Positions 51,664 to 60,222 of a DNA stretch of 64,000 nucleotides are shown piece by piece. The notes under the pieces are model-generated. The model worked only from the letters and a program-made list of their open reading frames with translations. It made no database searches and was not told the origin of the DNA. The stretch lies in assembly GCF_020131355.1 (NCBI RefSeq), contig NZ_JAHLEL010000051.1, positions 522,852 to 586,851 of the forward strand, written 5' to 3'. A program made the translations under genes and the position numbers. How positions within the stretch are numbered: the stretch's first letter is position 1; each line of letters begins with the position of its first letter. This stretch comes from Pseudonocardia sp. ICBG1293. Its GTDB lineage: Bacteria; Actinomycetota; Actinomycetes; Mycobacteriales; Pseudonocardiaceae.

Positions 51664-52550
51664 GCGGGACCGGGCTGCCGGGGAGCCCGCAGGACGTCCC
51701 GACTCCGTCCGGAGGGACCGTGCGGGTCCGGCAGGCGGGGGAGGGCCCGCCGGTGCTGCTGCTGCACGGGTGGCCGCAGACGTCGGTGATGTGGCACCGG
51801 GTGGCCCCCGGCCTGCTCGACGGCCGCACCCTGGTGCTGGCGGACCTGCCCGGCTACGGCGACAGCGCCCTCCCGGCGGGCGCCGCCGTCGCGGTGTCGG
51901 GGAAGCGGAGGATGGCCGCCGACCTGGTGGCGGTGATGGCCACGCTCGGGCACGAGCGGTTCGCCGTCGTCGGGCACGACCGGGGTGCCCGCTGCGCCTA
52001 CCGGATGGCGCTGGACCATCCCGGCGCAGTGAGTGCGCTGGCGGTGCTGGACGTCCTCCCGACGGCCGACGTGCTGGCCCGCGCCGACGCCGGGTTCGCC
52101 CGGGGGGCGTTCCACTGGTTCCTGCTGTCGCAGCCGCCGGACCTGGCGGAGCGGCTGGTGGCCGCGGAGCCCGACGCGATCCTCGGACGGGGCCTGGCGG
52201 AGGTCTGCGACCCGGCGGCGCTCGCCGCGTACGCGTCGGCGTGGGCGCGCCCGGAGGTGGTGCACGGGATGTGCCAGGACTACCGGGCCGGGTTCGACGT
52301 CGACGCCGCCGACGACGAGGCCGACCGCGGCCGGCGCACGATCACCGCGCCGACACTCGTCCTGTGGGGGCGCCGCGGTCCGCTCGGGCGGGCGCCGGCA
52401 GTGCTGGACGACTGGCGGGTCTGGGCACCGGCCGCGACCGGGCGGGCACTGGACGCCGGGCACCTGCTCGCCGAGGAGGCACCCGACGAGGTACTGGCGG
52501 AGCTGGCCGCCTTCCTCCCCACGACCAGCCGGGACCGACTCCATCGATGA
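51660..52550 (+). CDS. alpha/beta hydrolase of the haloacetate (fluoroacetate) dehalogenase type
   Basis: 296 residues. HGWPQ oxyanion loop, nucleophile D107 in GHDRGAR with R108 and R111, D131 in LAVLDVLPT, H152-W153 in FHWFLLSQP, Y208 in CQDYRAGF, and base H268 in AGHLLAEEAP. These correspond one for one to the nucleophile, carboxylate-binding arginines, fluoride-pocket His/Trp/Tyr and catalytic His known for fluoroacetate dehalogenase (from memory of that enzyme: D110, R111, R114, D134, H155, W156, Y219, H280). Epoxide hydrolases share the fold but not the HW pair. GTG 51660 in a 4-base overlap. Confidence 0.8.
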   Translation: MSGTGLPGSPQDVPTPSGGTVRVRQAGEGPPVLLLHGWPQTSVMWHRVAPGLLDGRTLVLADLPGYGDSALPAGAAVAVSGKRRMAADLVAVMATLGHERFAVVGHDRGARCAYRMALDHPGAVSALAVLDVLPTADVLARADAGFARGAFHWFLLSQPPDLAERLVAAEPDAILGRGLAEVCDPAALAAYASAWARPEVVHGMCQDYRAGFDVDAADDEADRGRRTITAPTLVLWGRRGPLGRAPAVLDDWRVWAPAATGRALDAGHLLAEEAPDEVLAELAAFLPTTSRDRLHR

Positions 52551-52607
52551 ACAACCGGGGGAACCCGGGACCGCCACGGATCGCAACGACGCGAGGAGAC
52601 GTGAGCC

Positions 52608-53663
52608 ATGACCACCACATCCACCAGGAGCGTCCGGGGAGCCCACCGCGTGGGCCGGACCTGCGCCGCGGTACTGGCCGTCTGTGCAGTGCTGGCCGCC
52701 TGCGGCGGGAACGACGGGGGCGACGGGGGCGAGCCGGTCACGTTCCTCAACGTGCTGCCCATGGAGAGCCTGTCGTTCGCCCCGGAGATGATCGCCGACA
52801 CCCGGGGACTGTTCGAGGCGCGCGGGCTGGACGTCACGTTCGAGGCCACCCAGGGCTCCGCTCCGGCGATCCAGACGGTGCTCGCCGGCGGCGCGCAGCT
52901 GACCCGGATCGGCGACATCGAGACGATGATCGCCGCCGGTGAACGCAACGCCCCGCTGCTCGCGTTCGGCGAGCCGATCCACACCGGCACCATCCGGATG
53001 ATCTCCACCGAGTCCGCTCCCGTCACCCGGCCCGAGCAGTTCCGTGGCCGGCTCGTCGGGACCCCGTCGGAGGGCGGCACCAGCTCGATCACCCTGGACC
53101 TGGTGGCCGGGTCCGCCGGGGTGCCGCCGGAGGAGGTGTCGCGCCAGGTCGTCGGGCTGAGCCCCGGCGTGTTCGACCTCCTGACCTCGGGCCGGGTCGA
53201 CTCCTACATCGTGTCGCTGGACACCTCCGTGCTGCTCGACCGCACCCGCCCCGAGACGGTCGTCTACGACCCGAACCAGGACATCGACGCCGGCGCCCAG
53301 ATGTACGTCACCTCCGCCGCGCAGATGGCCGACCCGCAGACCCGCGACCGGCTGGAGCGCTACGCCTCCGCCGTCGAGGAGGCCATGCAGTTCATCGTCG
53401 ATGACGAGGCCAACGGCTTCGCCGAGACGATGCGGCTGATCGACTCCGAGTACGAGGTCCCCGCGCTGGGTGATCCGGACGTGGCGAAGGCCGCGCTGGT
53501 CGCCTACGTCGACGCCTACACCTCCGGTGACACGTTGTTGGGGATCTCGCCGCAGCGCTGGCAGGCCGCCTATGACGAGATCGTCGGGATCGGTCAGCTT
53601 CCGTCCGGCCTCGACCCGGCCGCCTGGCTGGACACGACCCTGACCCCGGCTCCCGCCCGCTGA
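52608..53663 (+). CDS. NMT1/TauA-like ABC substrate-binding lipoprotein, orphan
   Basis: 351 residues. Lipoprotein signal (TCAAVLAVCAVLAAC, lipobox LAAC), then VTFLNVLPMESLSFAPEMIADTRGLFEARGLDVTFEATQGS, the pattern of SsuA/TauA/ThiY-type solute receptors for sulfonates, pyrimidines or aromatic acids. No permease or ATPase of that class accompanies it here. ATG 52608 has GAGGAGAC 10-17 bases upstream. Last gene of the Rieske unit. Confidence 0.85.
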   Translation: MTTTSTRSVRGAHRVGRTCAAVLAVCAVLAACGGNDGGDGGEPVTFLNVLPMESLSFAPEMIADTRGLFEARGLDVTFEATQGSAPAIQTVLAGGAQLTRIGDIETMIAAGERNAPLLAFGEPIHTGTIRMISTESAPVTRPEQFRGRLVGTPSEGGTSSITLDLVAGSAGVPPEEVSRQVVGLSPGVFDLLTSGRVDSYIVSLDTSVLLDRTRPETVVYDPNQDIDAGAQMYVTSAAQMADPQTRDRLERYASAVEEAMQFIVDDEANGFAETMRLIDSEYEVPALGDPDVAKAALVAYVDAYTSGDTLLGISPQRWQAAYDEIVGIGQLPSGLDPAAWLDTTLTPAPAR

Positions 53664-53767
53664 CCCCGGACCACGGCCCGCCGTTCCCCCGGGCCCGTCC
53701 GCCGTCCCGGCTGCGGCGTCCGGGCGAGCCGAGCCGGACCGAGCCGAGCGGGGCCGGCCAGGTCCGG

Positions 53768-54361
53768 TCAGCAGGCGGAGGCGCGGGCGCGGGCCTCGGC
53801 GATCTCTGCGTCGGTGAGCAGTGGCAGCCAGGCCGACTCGCGGGCCGAGCCGACCAGGTTCTGCCGCACCCGCATCAGCGCCACCGGCCGCCCGTCGGGC
53901 GCGATCCGCAGGTACGGCCGCGGGTCGGCGACGCCGAGCGGGCTCCACCCCCGCAGCAGGACGACGTCGCCGACCGCGATCCGGCTGCGGTGCAGCACCT
54001 CGGCCCGGTCACGCTCGGAGTGCTCGGTGAGCGTCCCGCCTCCGGCGAGGACCACCCACGCGGTGCAGCCCAGGTAGAAGCGCCGCTCCCGACGGGGCTC
54101 CGTGGCGTGCCGGGTCACCCAGCCGACCTCGGTCGGGGCGAACGGTGATGCGAGGTGCCGGGACTCCGCCAGCCGCGCGAGGCGCTGCGCGACGTCCGAG
54201 GTCACCGGGCGGCGTGCCGGTGCGAGGCCGCAGATCCGTCCGTCCGCCGCGACCTCGGCGCTCAGCGCACGGAGGTCGTCGTCGCCGACGGTCCCGGGCA
54301 CCACGACGAACCGGCGGCCGAACAGCGAGTCGGGAACCGGGTCCGCGGAGGAGCGGCTCAT
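53768..54361 (-). CDS. hypothetical protein
   Basis: 197 residues, not recognised. No signal peptide or membrane segment. Mixed alpha/beta composition with a central basic/aromatic stretch (EPRRERRFYLGCTAWVVLAGGG, written here only in part as RRFYLGCTAWVV) and a hydrophobic LHRSRIAVGDVVLLRGW strand pair, somewhat like a cupin or SRPBCC fold. ATG at 54359-54361 with a GGGGGGAG ribosome binding site. A TAGGCT -10 (54398-54403) and a copy of the shared dyad lie upstream, linking it to the catabolic region. Confidence 0.65.
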   Translation of the reverse strand: MSRSSADPVPDSLFGRRFVVVPGTVGDDDLRALSAEVAADGRICGLAPARRPVTSDVAQRLARLAESRHLASPFAPTEVGWVTRHATEPRRERRFYLGCTAWVVLAGGGTLTEHSERDRAEVLHRSRIAVGDVVLLRGWSPLGVADPRPYLRIAPDGRPVALMRVRQNLVGSARESAWLPLLTDAEIAEARARASAC

Positions 54362-54397
54362 GGGTACTCCCCCCCCGGCGGAACGGCGACGGCGCCG

Positions 54398-54403
54398 AGC
54401 CTA
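54398..54403 (-). promoter_or_regulatory. -10 element of the hypothetical gene at 53768
   Basis: Reverse-strand GCTCCTAGGCTCGG contains TAGGCT, the same TCCTAG-type element as at 18408, 21203 and 15515. About 37 bases separate it from the ATG. Confidence 0.45.
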
Positions 54404-54447
54404 GGAGCGGCTCCCGGCCCAGGGGAGCTGCTGGTGACCCGTTCCGG

Positions 54448-54465
54448 CTACGTCGTTCGTCGCGG
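54448..54465. promoter_or_regulatory. shared ACG-N5-CGT dyad, copy 5
   Basis: CTACGTCGTTCGTCGCGG, about 50 bases upstream of the -10 at 54398-54403 on the reverse strand, a spacing like that at 16387-16450. It is well outside the main catabolic block. Confidence 0.55.
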
Positions 54466-54533
54466 TGGCCGCGTCCTCCGGCGGCCCGAGCACCGCCCGG
54501 GAAGGCCCGGCCGGGCGAGGCGCCGGTCGCCGA

Positions 54534-56645
54534 TCACCCGTCGACGGCCAGCACGAGCGGCAGCACCTCCGCGGCCCCGGCCCGGCGCAGCGCCCGGGCG
54601 GCGACCGTCATCGTCCAGCCGGAGTCGAGCACGTCGTCGACGAGCAGCACCGGACCGTCCACCCCGGCCAGGTCCGGCACGGAGGCGCCGTCGAGCCCCT
54701 CCCACACCGCAGCCAGGCGCTGGGCGGAGTTCTCCGTCGCCGGGGGGCGCTCCCCGACCGGGGACAGGGTGCCGAGCAGCGGCAACCGGCCGATCTCGGC
54801 GATCCGCCGGGCTAGGTGGTCGAGCTGGTGCGGACGGGTGCGCGAGGCGAGCCCGACCACCCCCACCGGGCGCTGCTCCCACTCCCATCCGGCGAGCACC
54901 CGCACCAGCGCGTCGAGCACGTCGGCCGGGACCGGGTCGTCGCCGCCGGTCACGAGCTCGCGCAGCCGGGTGCCCCACCCGATGTTCGACAGTCGCCCGA
55001 TCGCCCGGCCGGGTGCGGCCTGCTCGCCGGCGGCGATCCGCCCGGACAGCGGGACCCCGATCTCCTTCATCCCGGACGGCCACATCCTCCGCGGTGCCAC
55101 CTCGATCCCGGGCCGGGTCAGGCGCTCGGTGGCGGCCTGCTCCCCGTCGGCGGGCACCTCGTCGGACCAGACGGTCCCGGTGCAGGTGTCGCAGCGCCCG
55201 CACAGTGTCGGGTCCGGGTCGTCGAGCTGGCGGCGCAGGAACACCAGCCGGCACTCGGTGGTCGCGATGTAGTCCAGCATCGCCTGCTGCTCGGAGCGGC
55301 GGGCCTCGTCCACCCGCGCGTGCCGCTCGGTGTCGTAGACCCACTCCCGGCCGGTCGCGACCCAGCCGCCCTTGACCCGTTTCGCCGCACCGTCGGCGTC
55401 GAGGACCTTGAGCAGCATCTCCAGCCGGGTCCGCGACAGGTCGACCCGGGTCTCGATCGACGCGGTGGACTGCGGCCGGTCCGACAGCACGGCGAGGGTC
55501 TGGCGGACCAGCGGCTCGGGCGGGAACGCCAGCGACGCGAAGTACGCCCAGATGTCGCGGTCCTCGCGGCCGGGCAGCAGCACCACCTCGGCCCGGTCCA
55601 GCGCGCGCCCGGCCCGGCCAATCTGCTGGTAGTAGGCCACCGGCGAGGCGGGCGCCCCCAGGTGCACCACGAACCCCAGGTCGGGCTTGTCGAAGCCCAT
55701 CCCCAGCGCCGACGTCGCGACCAGCGCCTTGACCCGGTTCTCCATCAGGTCGGACTCGGCGGCCAGGCGGTCCTCCGGATCGGTGCGCCCGGAGTAGGAA
55801 CGCACGGCGACCCCGCGGTCGCGCAGGAACTCCGCGACGTCGTCGGCGGCCTGCACGGTGAGGGTGTAGACGATCCCGGCGCCGGGCATCTCGTCCAGCT
55901 TCGCCGCGAGCCAGGCGAGCCGCCGCGCCGGGCTCGGGAGCCGGACCACCGCCAGACGCAGCGACTCGCGGTCCAGCGACCCGCGCAGCACCAGCGTGTC
56001 CTGCTGGTCACGGCCCATGCCGAGCTGCTCGGAGACGTCGGTGACGACCCGGTCGTTCGCCGTCGCCGTGGTCGCCAGCACCGGGATCCCCGACGGCAGC
56101 TCCGCGATCAGCGTGCGCAGGCGCCGGTAGTCCGGCCGGAAGTCGTGGCCCCAGTCCGACACGCAGTGCGCCTCGTCGACCACCAGCATCCCGGCGCTCG
56201 CCGCCAGCTCGGGCAGCACCCGGTCGCGGAAGTCGGGGTTGTTGAGCCGCTCCGGGGACACGAGCAGCACGTCCACGTCGCCGTTCGCGATGTCGGCGTA
56301 GACCGCGTCCCACTCGTCGGCGTTCGCCGAGTTCACCGTGACCGCGACGATCCCGGAGCGGATCGCGGCGTCGATCTGGTTGCGCATCAGCGCCAGCAGC
56401 GGCGACACGATCACCGTCGGCCCGGCCCCCTGCTCGCGCAGCAGCGCGGTCGCGACGAAGTACACCGCCGACTTGCCCCACCCGGTGCGCTGCACGACCA
56501 GAGCCCGGCGGTGCCGGGCGACGAGCGCCTCGATCGCCGTCCACTGGTCCTCGCGCAGCCGGGCCTGCGGGCCGGCCAGCTGCTGCAGGACGGTCTCGGC
56601 GCGCTCGCGCAGATCGGTGCTCGATGCGGTGGTCACGAGACCCAT
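54534..56645 (-). CDS. RecQ-family ATP-dependent DNA helicase with C-terminal phosphoribosyltransferase-like domain
   Basis: 703 residues. Helicase motifs: Q-motif LREDQWTAIEAL, Walker A VQRTGWGKSAVYF (TGWGKS instead of TGGGKS), VSPLLALMRNQ, DEAH-box VVDEAHCVSDWGHDFRPDY, ATTATA, and motif VI QQIGRAGR. A RecQ-type zinc cluster follows (ECRLVF to CGRCDTC). The last 200 residues are not RecQ: they end with VLLVDDVLDSGWTMTVAA, the PRPP-loop signature of type I phosphoribosyltransferases. This fusion is seen in other actinobacteria. Start at ATG 56645; upstream in-frame extension is unconserved. Confidence 0.88.
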   Translation of the reverse strand: MGLVTTASSTDLRERAETVLQQLAGPQARLREDQWTAIEALVARHRRALVVQRTGWGKSAVYFVATALLREQGAGPTVIVSPLLALMRNQIDAAIRSGIVAVTVNSANADEWDAVYADIANGDVDVLLVSPERLNNPDFRDRVLPELAASAGMLVVDEAHCVSDWGHDFRPDYRRLRTLIAELPSGIPVLATTATANDRVVTDVSEQLGMGRDQQDTLVLRGSLDRESLRLAVVRLPSPARRLAWLAAKLDEMPGAGIVYTLTVQAADDVAEFLRDRGVAVRSYSGRTDPEDRLAAESDLMENRVKALVATSALGMGFDKPDLGFVVHLGAPASPVAYYQQIGRAGRALDRAEVVLLPGREDRDIWAYFASLAFPPEPLVRQTLAVLSDRPQSTASIETRVDLSRTRLEMLLKVLDADGAAKRVKGGWVATGREWVYDTERHARVDEARRSEQQAMLDYIATTECRLVFLRRQLDDPDPTLCGRCDTCTGTVWSDEVPADGEQAATERLTRPGIEVAPRRMWPSGMKEIGVPLSGRIAAGEQAAPGRAIGRLSNIGWGTRLRELVTGGDDPVPADVLDALVRVLAGWEWEQRPVGVVGLASRTRPHQLDHLARRIAEIGRLPLLGTLSPVGERPPATENSAQRLAAVWEGLDGASVPDLAGVDGPVLLVDDVLDSGWTMTVAARALRRAGAAEVLPLVLAVDG

Positions 56646-56744
56646 GGTGGACCCGACCCCCGACAGCGGACCGACGCGCCCCGTCCCCGTGTGAGCCGGG
56701 CCACCCACCCGACGCGGAGCGGGCCGGACGTGCAGGATGATCGC

Positions 56745-57638
<894 letters not shown>

Positions 57639-57782
57639 ACGGCGGGTGACGCACCGCCGATCGGCTGTCAAGGTATTCGCCCCTATGGAGTGAAGATCGG
57701 ATCGATCGGGGCACCGGGCGTAACCAGGACGAGCGACGCGAGTTGTTCCGGGTACACGCTCCCCAGCGACCGGAGGCACCCG

Positions 57783-58655
57783 ATGACCGCCCTCCCGGAG
57801 CTGCCCCGCACGGCCCGTCGCGTGCTGCGCGCCGGACTGGCCGTCGGTGCCGTGCTCGCGTTCGGGCTCGCCGTCACCGGTACCGCGTCGGCCCAGGACG
57901 ACACCACGGACGCCTCCGTGCACCCGGGCGTCATGACCCGCACCGGTCCCGACGCGGCCCAGTGCACCGCGAACTTCGTGTTCAGCGACGGGACCGCGAC
58001 CTTCCTCGGCCAGGCCGCGCACTGCGCGGGCACCGGGAGGTCCACCGAGGTGGACGGCTGCGTGGCCGGGTCGCTCCCGCTGGGCACCCCGGTCGAGGTC
58101 GAGGGCGCCACCGCGCCGGGGCGGCTCGTGTACTCCTCCTGGCTGAGCATGCAGGAACGCGGCGGGGCCGACCCGGACACCTGCCGGTTCAACGATTTCG
58201 CACTGGTCGAGCTGACCCCGGACGACGCCGCACGGACGAGCCCGTCGGTGCCGTTCTACGGCGGGCCGGCGGGTGTCGCCGGCGACGGCGTCCCGACCGG
58301 CGCGACCGTCTACGGCTACGGCAACTCGGCGCTGCGCCAGGGCGTGGCGGCGCTGCGGCCCCGGACCGGCGTCTCGACCGGCACCGGGGGCGGCGGCTGG
58401 ACGCACACCGTCGTGTCCGTCCCGCCGGGCGTGCCCGGCGACTCCGGGTCGGGCTACCTGACCGCCGACGGCCGCGCGCTCGGCGTGCTCTCGACGCTGA
58501 ACCTGGCCCCGGCCCCCGGCACCAACGGCATCAGCGACCTGCGGAAGATCCTCGACTACGCCAACGGCCCCGGCGGGTTCGGCGGGTCGCTGCGGCTGGT
58601 CGAGGGCGACCGGCCGTTCACCCCGCAGCCGGTGCCGATCGACCCCGCCACCTAG
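57783..58655 (+). CDS. secreted chymotrypsin-like serine protease
   Basis: 290 residues. Sec signal with ARRVLRAGLAVGAVLAFGLA and cleavage after ASA (about residue 37). Catalytic triad H80 (GQAAHCAG), D138 (RFNDFALVEL), S221 (PPGVPGDSGSG); cysteines at 61/81 and 93/134 may form disulfides. ATG 57783 has CGGAGG 9-14 bases upstream; the earlier in-frame ATG 57690 gives no better signal. The stop codon TAG is part of the CTAG target site of the downstream insertion sequence, so coding sequence is preserved but the terminator has been moved 1.4 kb away. Confidence 0.87.
   Translation: MTALPELPRTARRVLRAGLAVGAVLAFGLAVTGTASAQDDTTDASVHPGVMTRTGPDAAQCTANFVFSDGTATFLGQAAHCAGTGRSTEVDGCVAGSLPLGTPVEVEGATAPGRLVYSSWLSMQERGGADPDTCRFNDFALVELTPDDAARTSPSVPFYGGPAGVAGDGVPTGATVYGYGNSALRQGVAALRPRTGVSTGTGGGGWTHTVVSVPPGVPGDSGSGYLTADGRALGVLSTLNLAPAPGTNGISDLRKILDYANGPGGFGGSLRLVEGDRPFTPQPVPIDPAT
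58652..58655. repeat. 4-bp target site duplication, left
   Basis: CTAG, repeated at 60059-60062. CTAG-specific 4-bp duplication is known for IS701-type elements. The TAG is also the protease stop codon. Confidence 0.8.
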
Positions 58656-60058
58656 TACTCCAGCCGCAGTTTGTGATGTTGATGTGCGCTAAGCTTCGAT
58701 CTTGTGCAGGTGGAGGAGGATCTCGAGGCGTGGGCCGGTGGCCTGGATGGGCTGTTCGGGCTGGTGGCGGGCCGGTTCTTCCGGACGGAACCGCGGCGTC
58801 GGGCGCGGGCGTATGTGCGGGGGTTGTTGGCGCCGTTGGCGGGGAAGAACGGGTGGACGCTGGCCGAGGTCGCCGGTGACACGACTCCGGATGGGATGCA
58901 GCGGCTGCTCAACTCCGCGACCTGGGATGTCGACGGTGTCCGTGATGACCTGCGGGATTACGTCGTCGAGCACCTCGGCGAGTCCGGTGGGGTGCTGATC
59001 GTCGATGAGACCGGGTTCCTGAAGAAGGGGACGAAGTCGGCGGGGGTGCAGCGCCAGTACTCGGGCACTGCCGGGCGGGTGGAGAACTGCCAGCTCGGAG
59101 TCTTCTGTGCCTATGCCACGAGCAAGGGCCGGACGTTGATCGACCGCGAGCTCTACCTGCCCAAGTCCTGGACCGGTGATCGGGAACGCTGCCGAGCCGC
59201 GGCGGTGCCTGAGGAGATCGAGTTCGCCACCAAGGCCACGCTGGCCAAGGAAATGCTCGGCCGTGCCCTCGATGCCGGGGTTCCCGCAGGATGGGTGACC
59301 GCGGACGAGGCATACGGGCAGGACTACAAGTTCCGCACCTGGTGCGAGCAGCGCCGGATCGGCTACGTCGTCGCGGTTCCGCGCAGCCAGTCCGTCCCGT
59401 TGTCCCTGGACGCCGACATCTGTCAGATCAGCGGCTCACGACGGGCCGACGACCTGGTCGCCCGCGCTCCCGGACGGGCGTGGAAGCGCCGCTCAGCCGG
59501 TCCGGGTGTGAAGGGAGAACGCTTCTACGACTGGGCCGTGGCCTCGCTGTATCCGCCCGAGAACGCCCCGGCCGGATGGGGCCGATGGCTACTGGTCCGA
59601 CGTCAGATCCTCACCGACACACAGCTCTCCGCCGGCGAGGAGCCCGATCTGGCCTACTACCTGTGCGCCGGCCCGCCCGGCACCACCGACGACGATCTCA
59701 TCCGCGTCGCCGGCCCGCGGTGGGCGATCGAGGAGTGCTTCCAGACCGCGAAGAACGAGGTCGGGCTCGACCACTATCAAGTGCGGCGTTACGACGCCTG
59801 GTACCGCCACGTCACCCTGGCTATTCTCGCCCACGCCTACCTCTCGGTCACCGCGGCGATCGCCCCAAAAGACCTGATCACGGGCTCATCCCGCTCACCC
59901 TCGCCGAGATCCGACGTCTCCTGGCACCTCTGATCCACATTCCCACCCAGGCGCCGTGCTGGGCCTGGTCGACCTGGCGACGTCGCCACCAACACCGAGC
60001 CCGCGAAAGCCACTATCGACGACGAAGACAGCTCAGCTAACGAAGTGCGGCTGGAGTA
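58656..60058 (+). mobile_element. IS701-type insertion sequence, 1403 bp
   Basis: Bounded by perfect 13-bp terminal inverted repeats TACTCCAGCCGCA (58656-58668) and TGCGGCTGGAGTA (60046-60058) and flanked by CTAG duplications. A weaker match continues for a few bases inward. It contains one transposase gene in the forward direction. Clean ends and intact duplications indicate a recent insertion. Confidence 0.9.
58704..59933 (+). CDS. IS701-family transposase, C-terminus in another frame
   Basis: 409 residues in the first frame, with the DDE-type nuclease core: LIVDETGFLKKGTKSAGVQRQYSG around the first Asp, WVTADEAYGQDYKFR the second, and AIEECFQTAKNEVGLDHYQVR the Glu region. The expected C-terminus (GLIPLTLAEIRRLLAPLI and a basic tail) is in the -1 frame and runs to 60040. 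Two explanations: loss of one G near 59874, or -1 ribosomal slippage at CCCAAAA (59864-59870), which lies exactly in C-CCA-AAA phase. Either gives 445 residues. GTG 58704 is the start. Confidence 0.8.
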   Translation: MQVEEDLEAWAGGLDGLFGLVAGRFFRTEPRRRARAYVRGLLAPLAGKNGWTLAEVAGDTTPDGMQRLLNSATWDVDGVRDDLRDYVVEHLGESGGVLIVDETGFLKKGTKSAGVQRQYSGTAGRVENCQLGVFCAYATSKGRTLIDRELYLPKSWTGDRERCRAAAVPEEIEFATKATLAKEMLGRALDAGVPAGWVTADEAYGQDYKFRTWCEQRRIGYVVAVPRSQSVPLSLDADICQISGSRRADDLVARAPGRAWKRRSAGPGVKGERFYDWAVASLYPPENAPAGWGRWLLVRRQILTDTQLSAGEEPDLAYYLCAGPPGTTDDDLIRVAGPRWAIEECFQTAKNEVGLDHYQVRRYDAWYRHVTLAILAHAYLSVTAAIAPKDLITGSSRSPSPRSDVSWHL

Positions 60059-60062
60059 CTAG
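60059..60062. repeat. 4-bp target site duplication, right
   Basis: CTAG, matching 58652-58655. Confidence 0.8.
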
Positions 60063-60099
60063 GCGGGAGGACCCCCGCGGTGTGGGACCGCGGTGCACC

Positions 60100-60142
60100 C
60101 CGGCGCTCCGGTCGTGGCTCGGCGGCTCGACCGGAGCGCCGG
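60100..60142 (+). terminator. 14-bp perfect hairpin, probably the displaced protease terminator
   Basis: CCGGCGCTCCGGTC (60100-60113) pairs with GACCGGAGCGCCGG (60129-60142) across 15 bases; a smaller CCGCGGT/ACCGCGG hairpin stands at 60075-60093. Without the insertion it would lie about 40 bases after the protease stop. Confidence 0.65.
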
Positions 60143-60222
60143 TGCGAACGGGCGCACCGGACGTCCGAGCGCTCTCCGGTGCGGGGTGGGCCGAACGCCC
60201 CCGCGTCACGCATGATGGTCCG

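Noticed and set aside
13876..53663. Genomic island by integrase, tRNA target or phage genes
   Set aside because: No integrase, att-like direct repeats or phage genes border the catabolic region, and its base composition matches the core genes, so horizontal transfer is not supported from sequence alone.
53690..53766. Short imperfect repeats of GAGCCGAGC near 53726
   Set aside because: Only two copies, in a convergent spacer rich in G+C; no further structure, probably part of terminator-like sequence.
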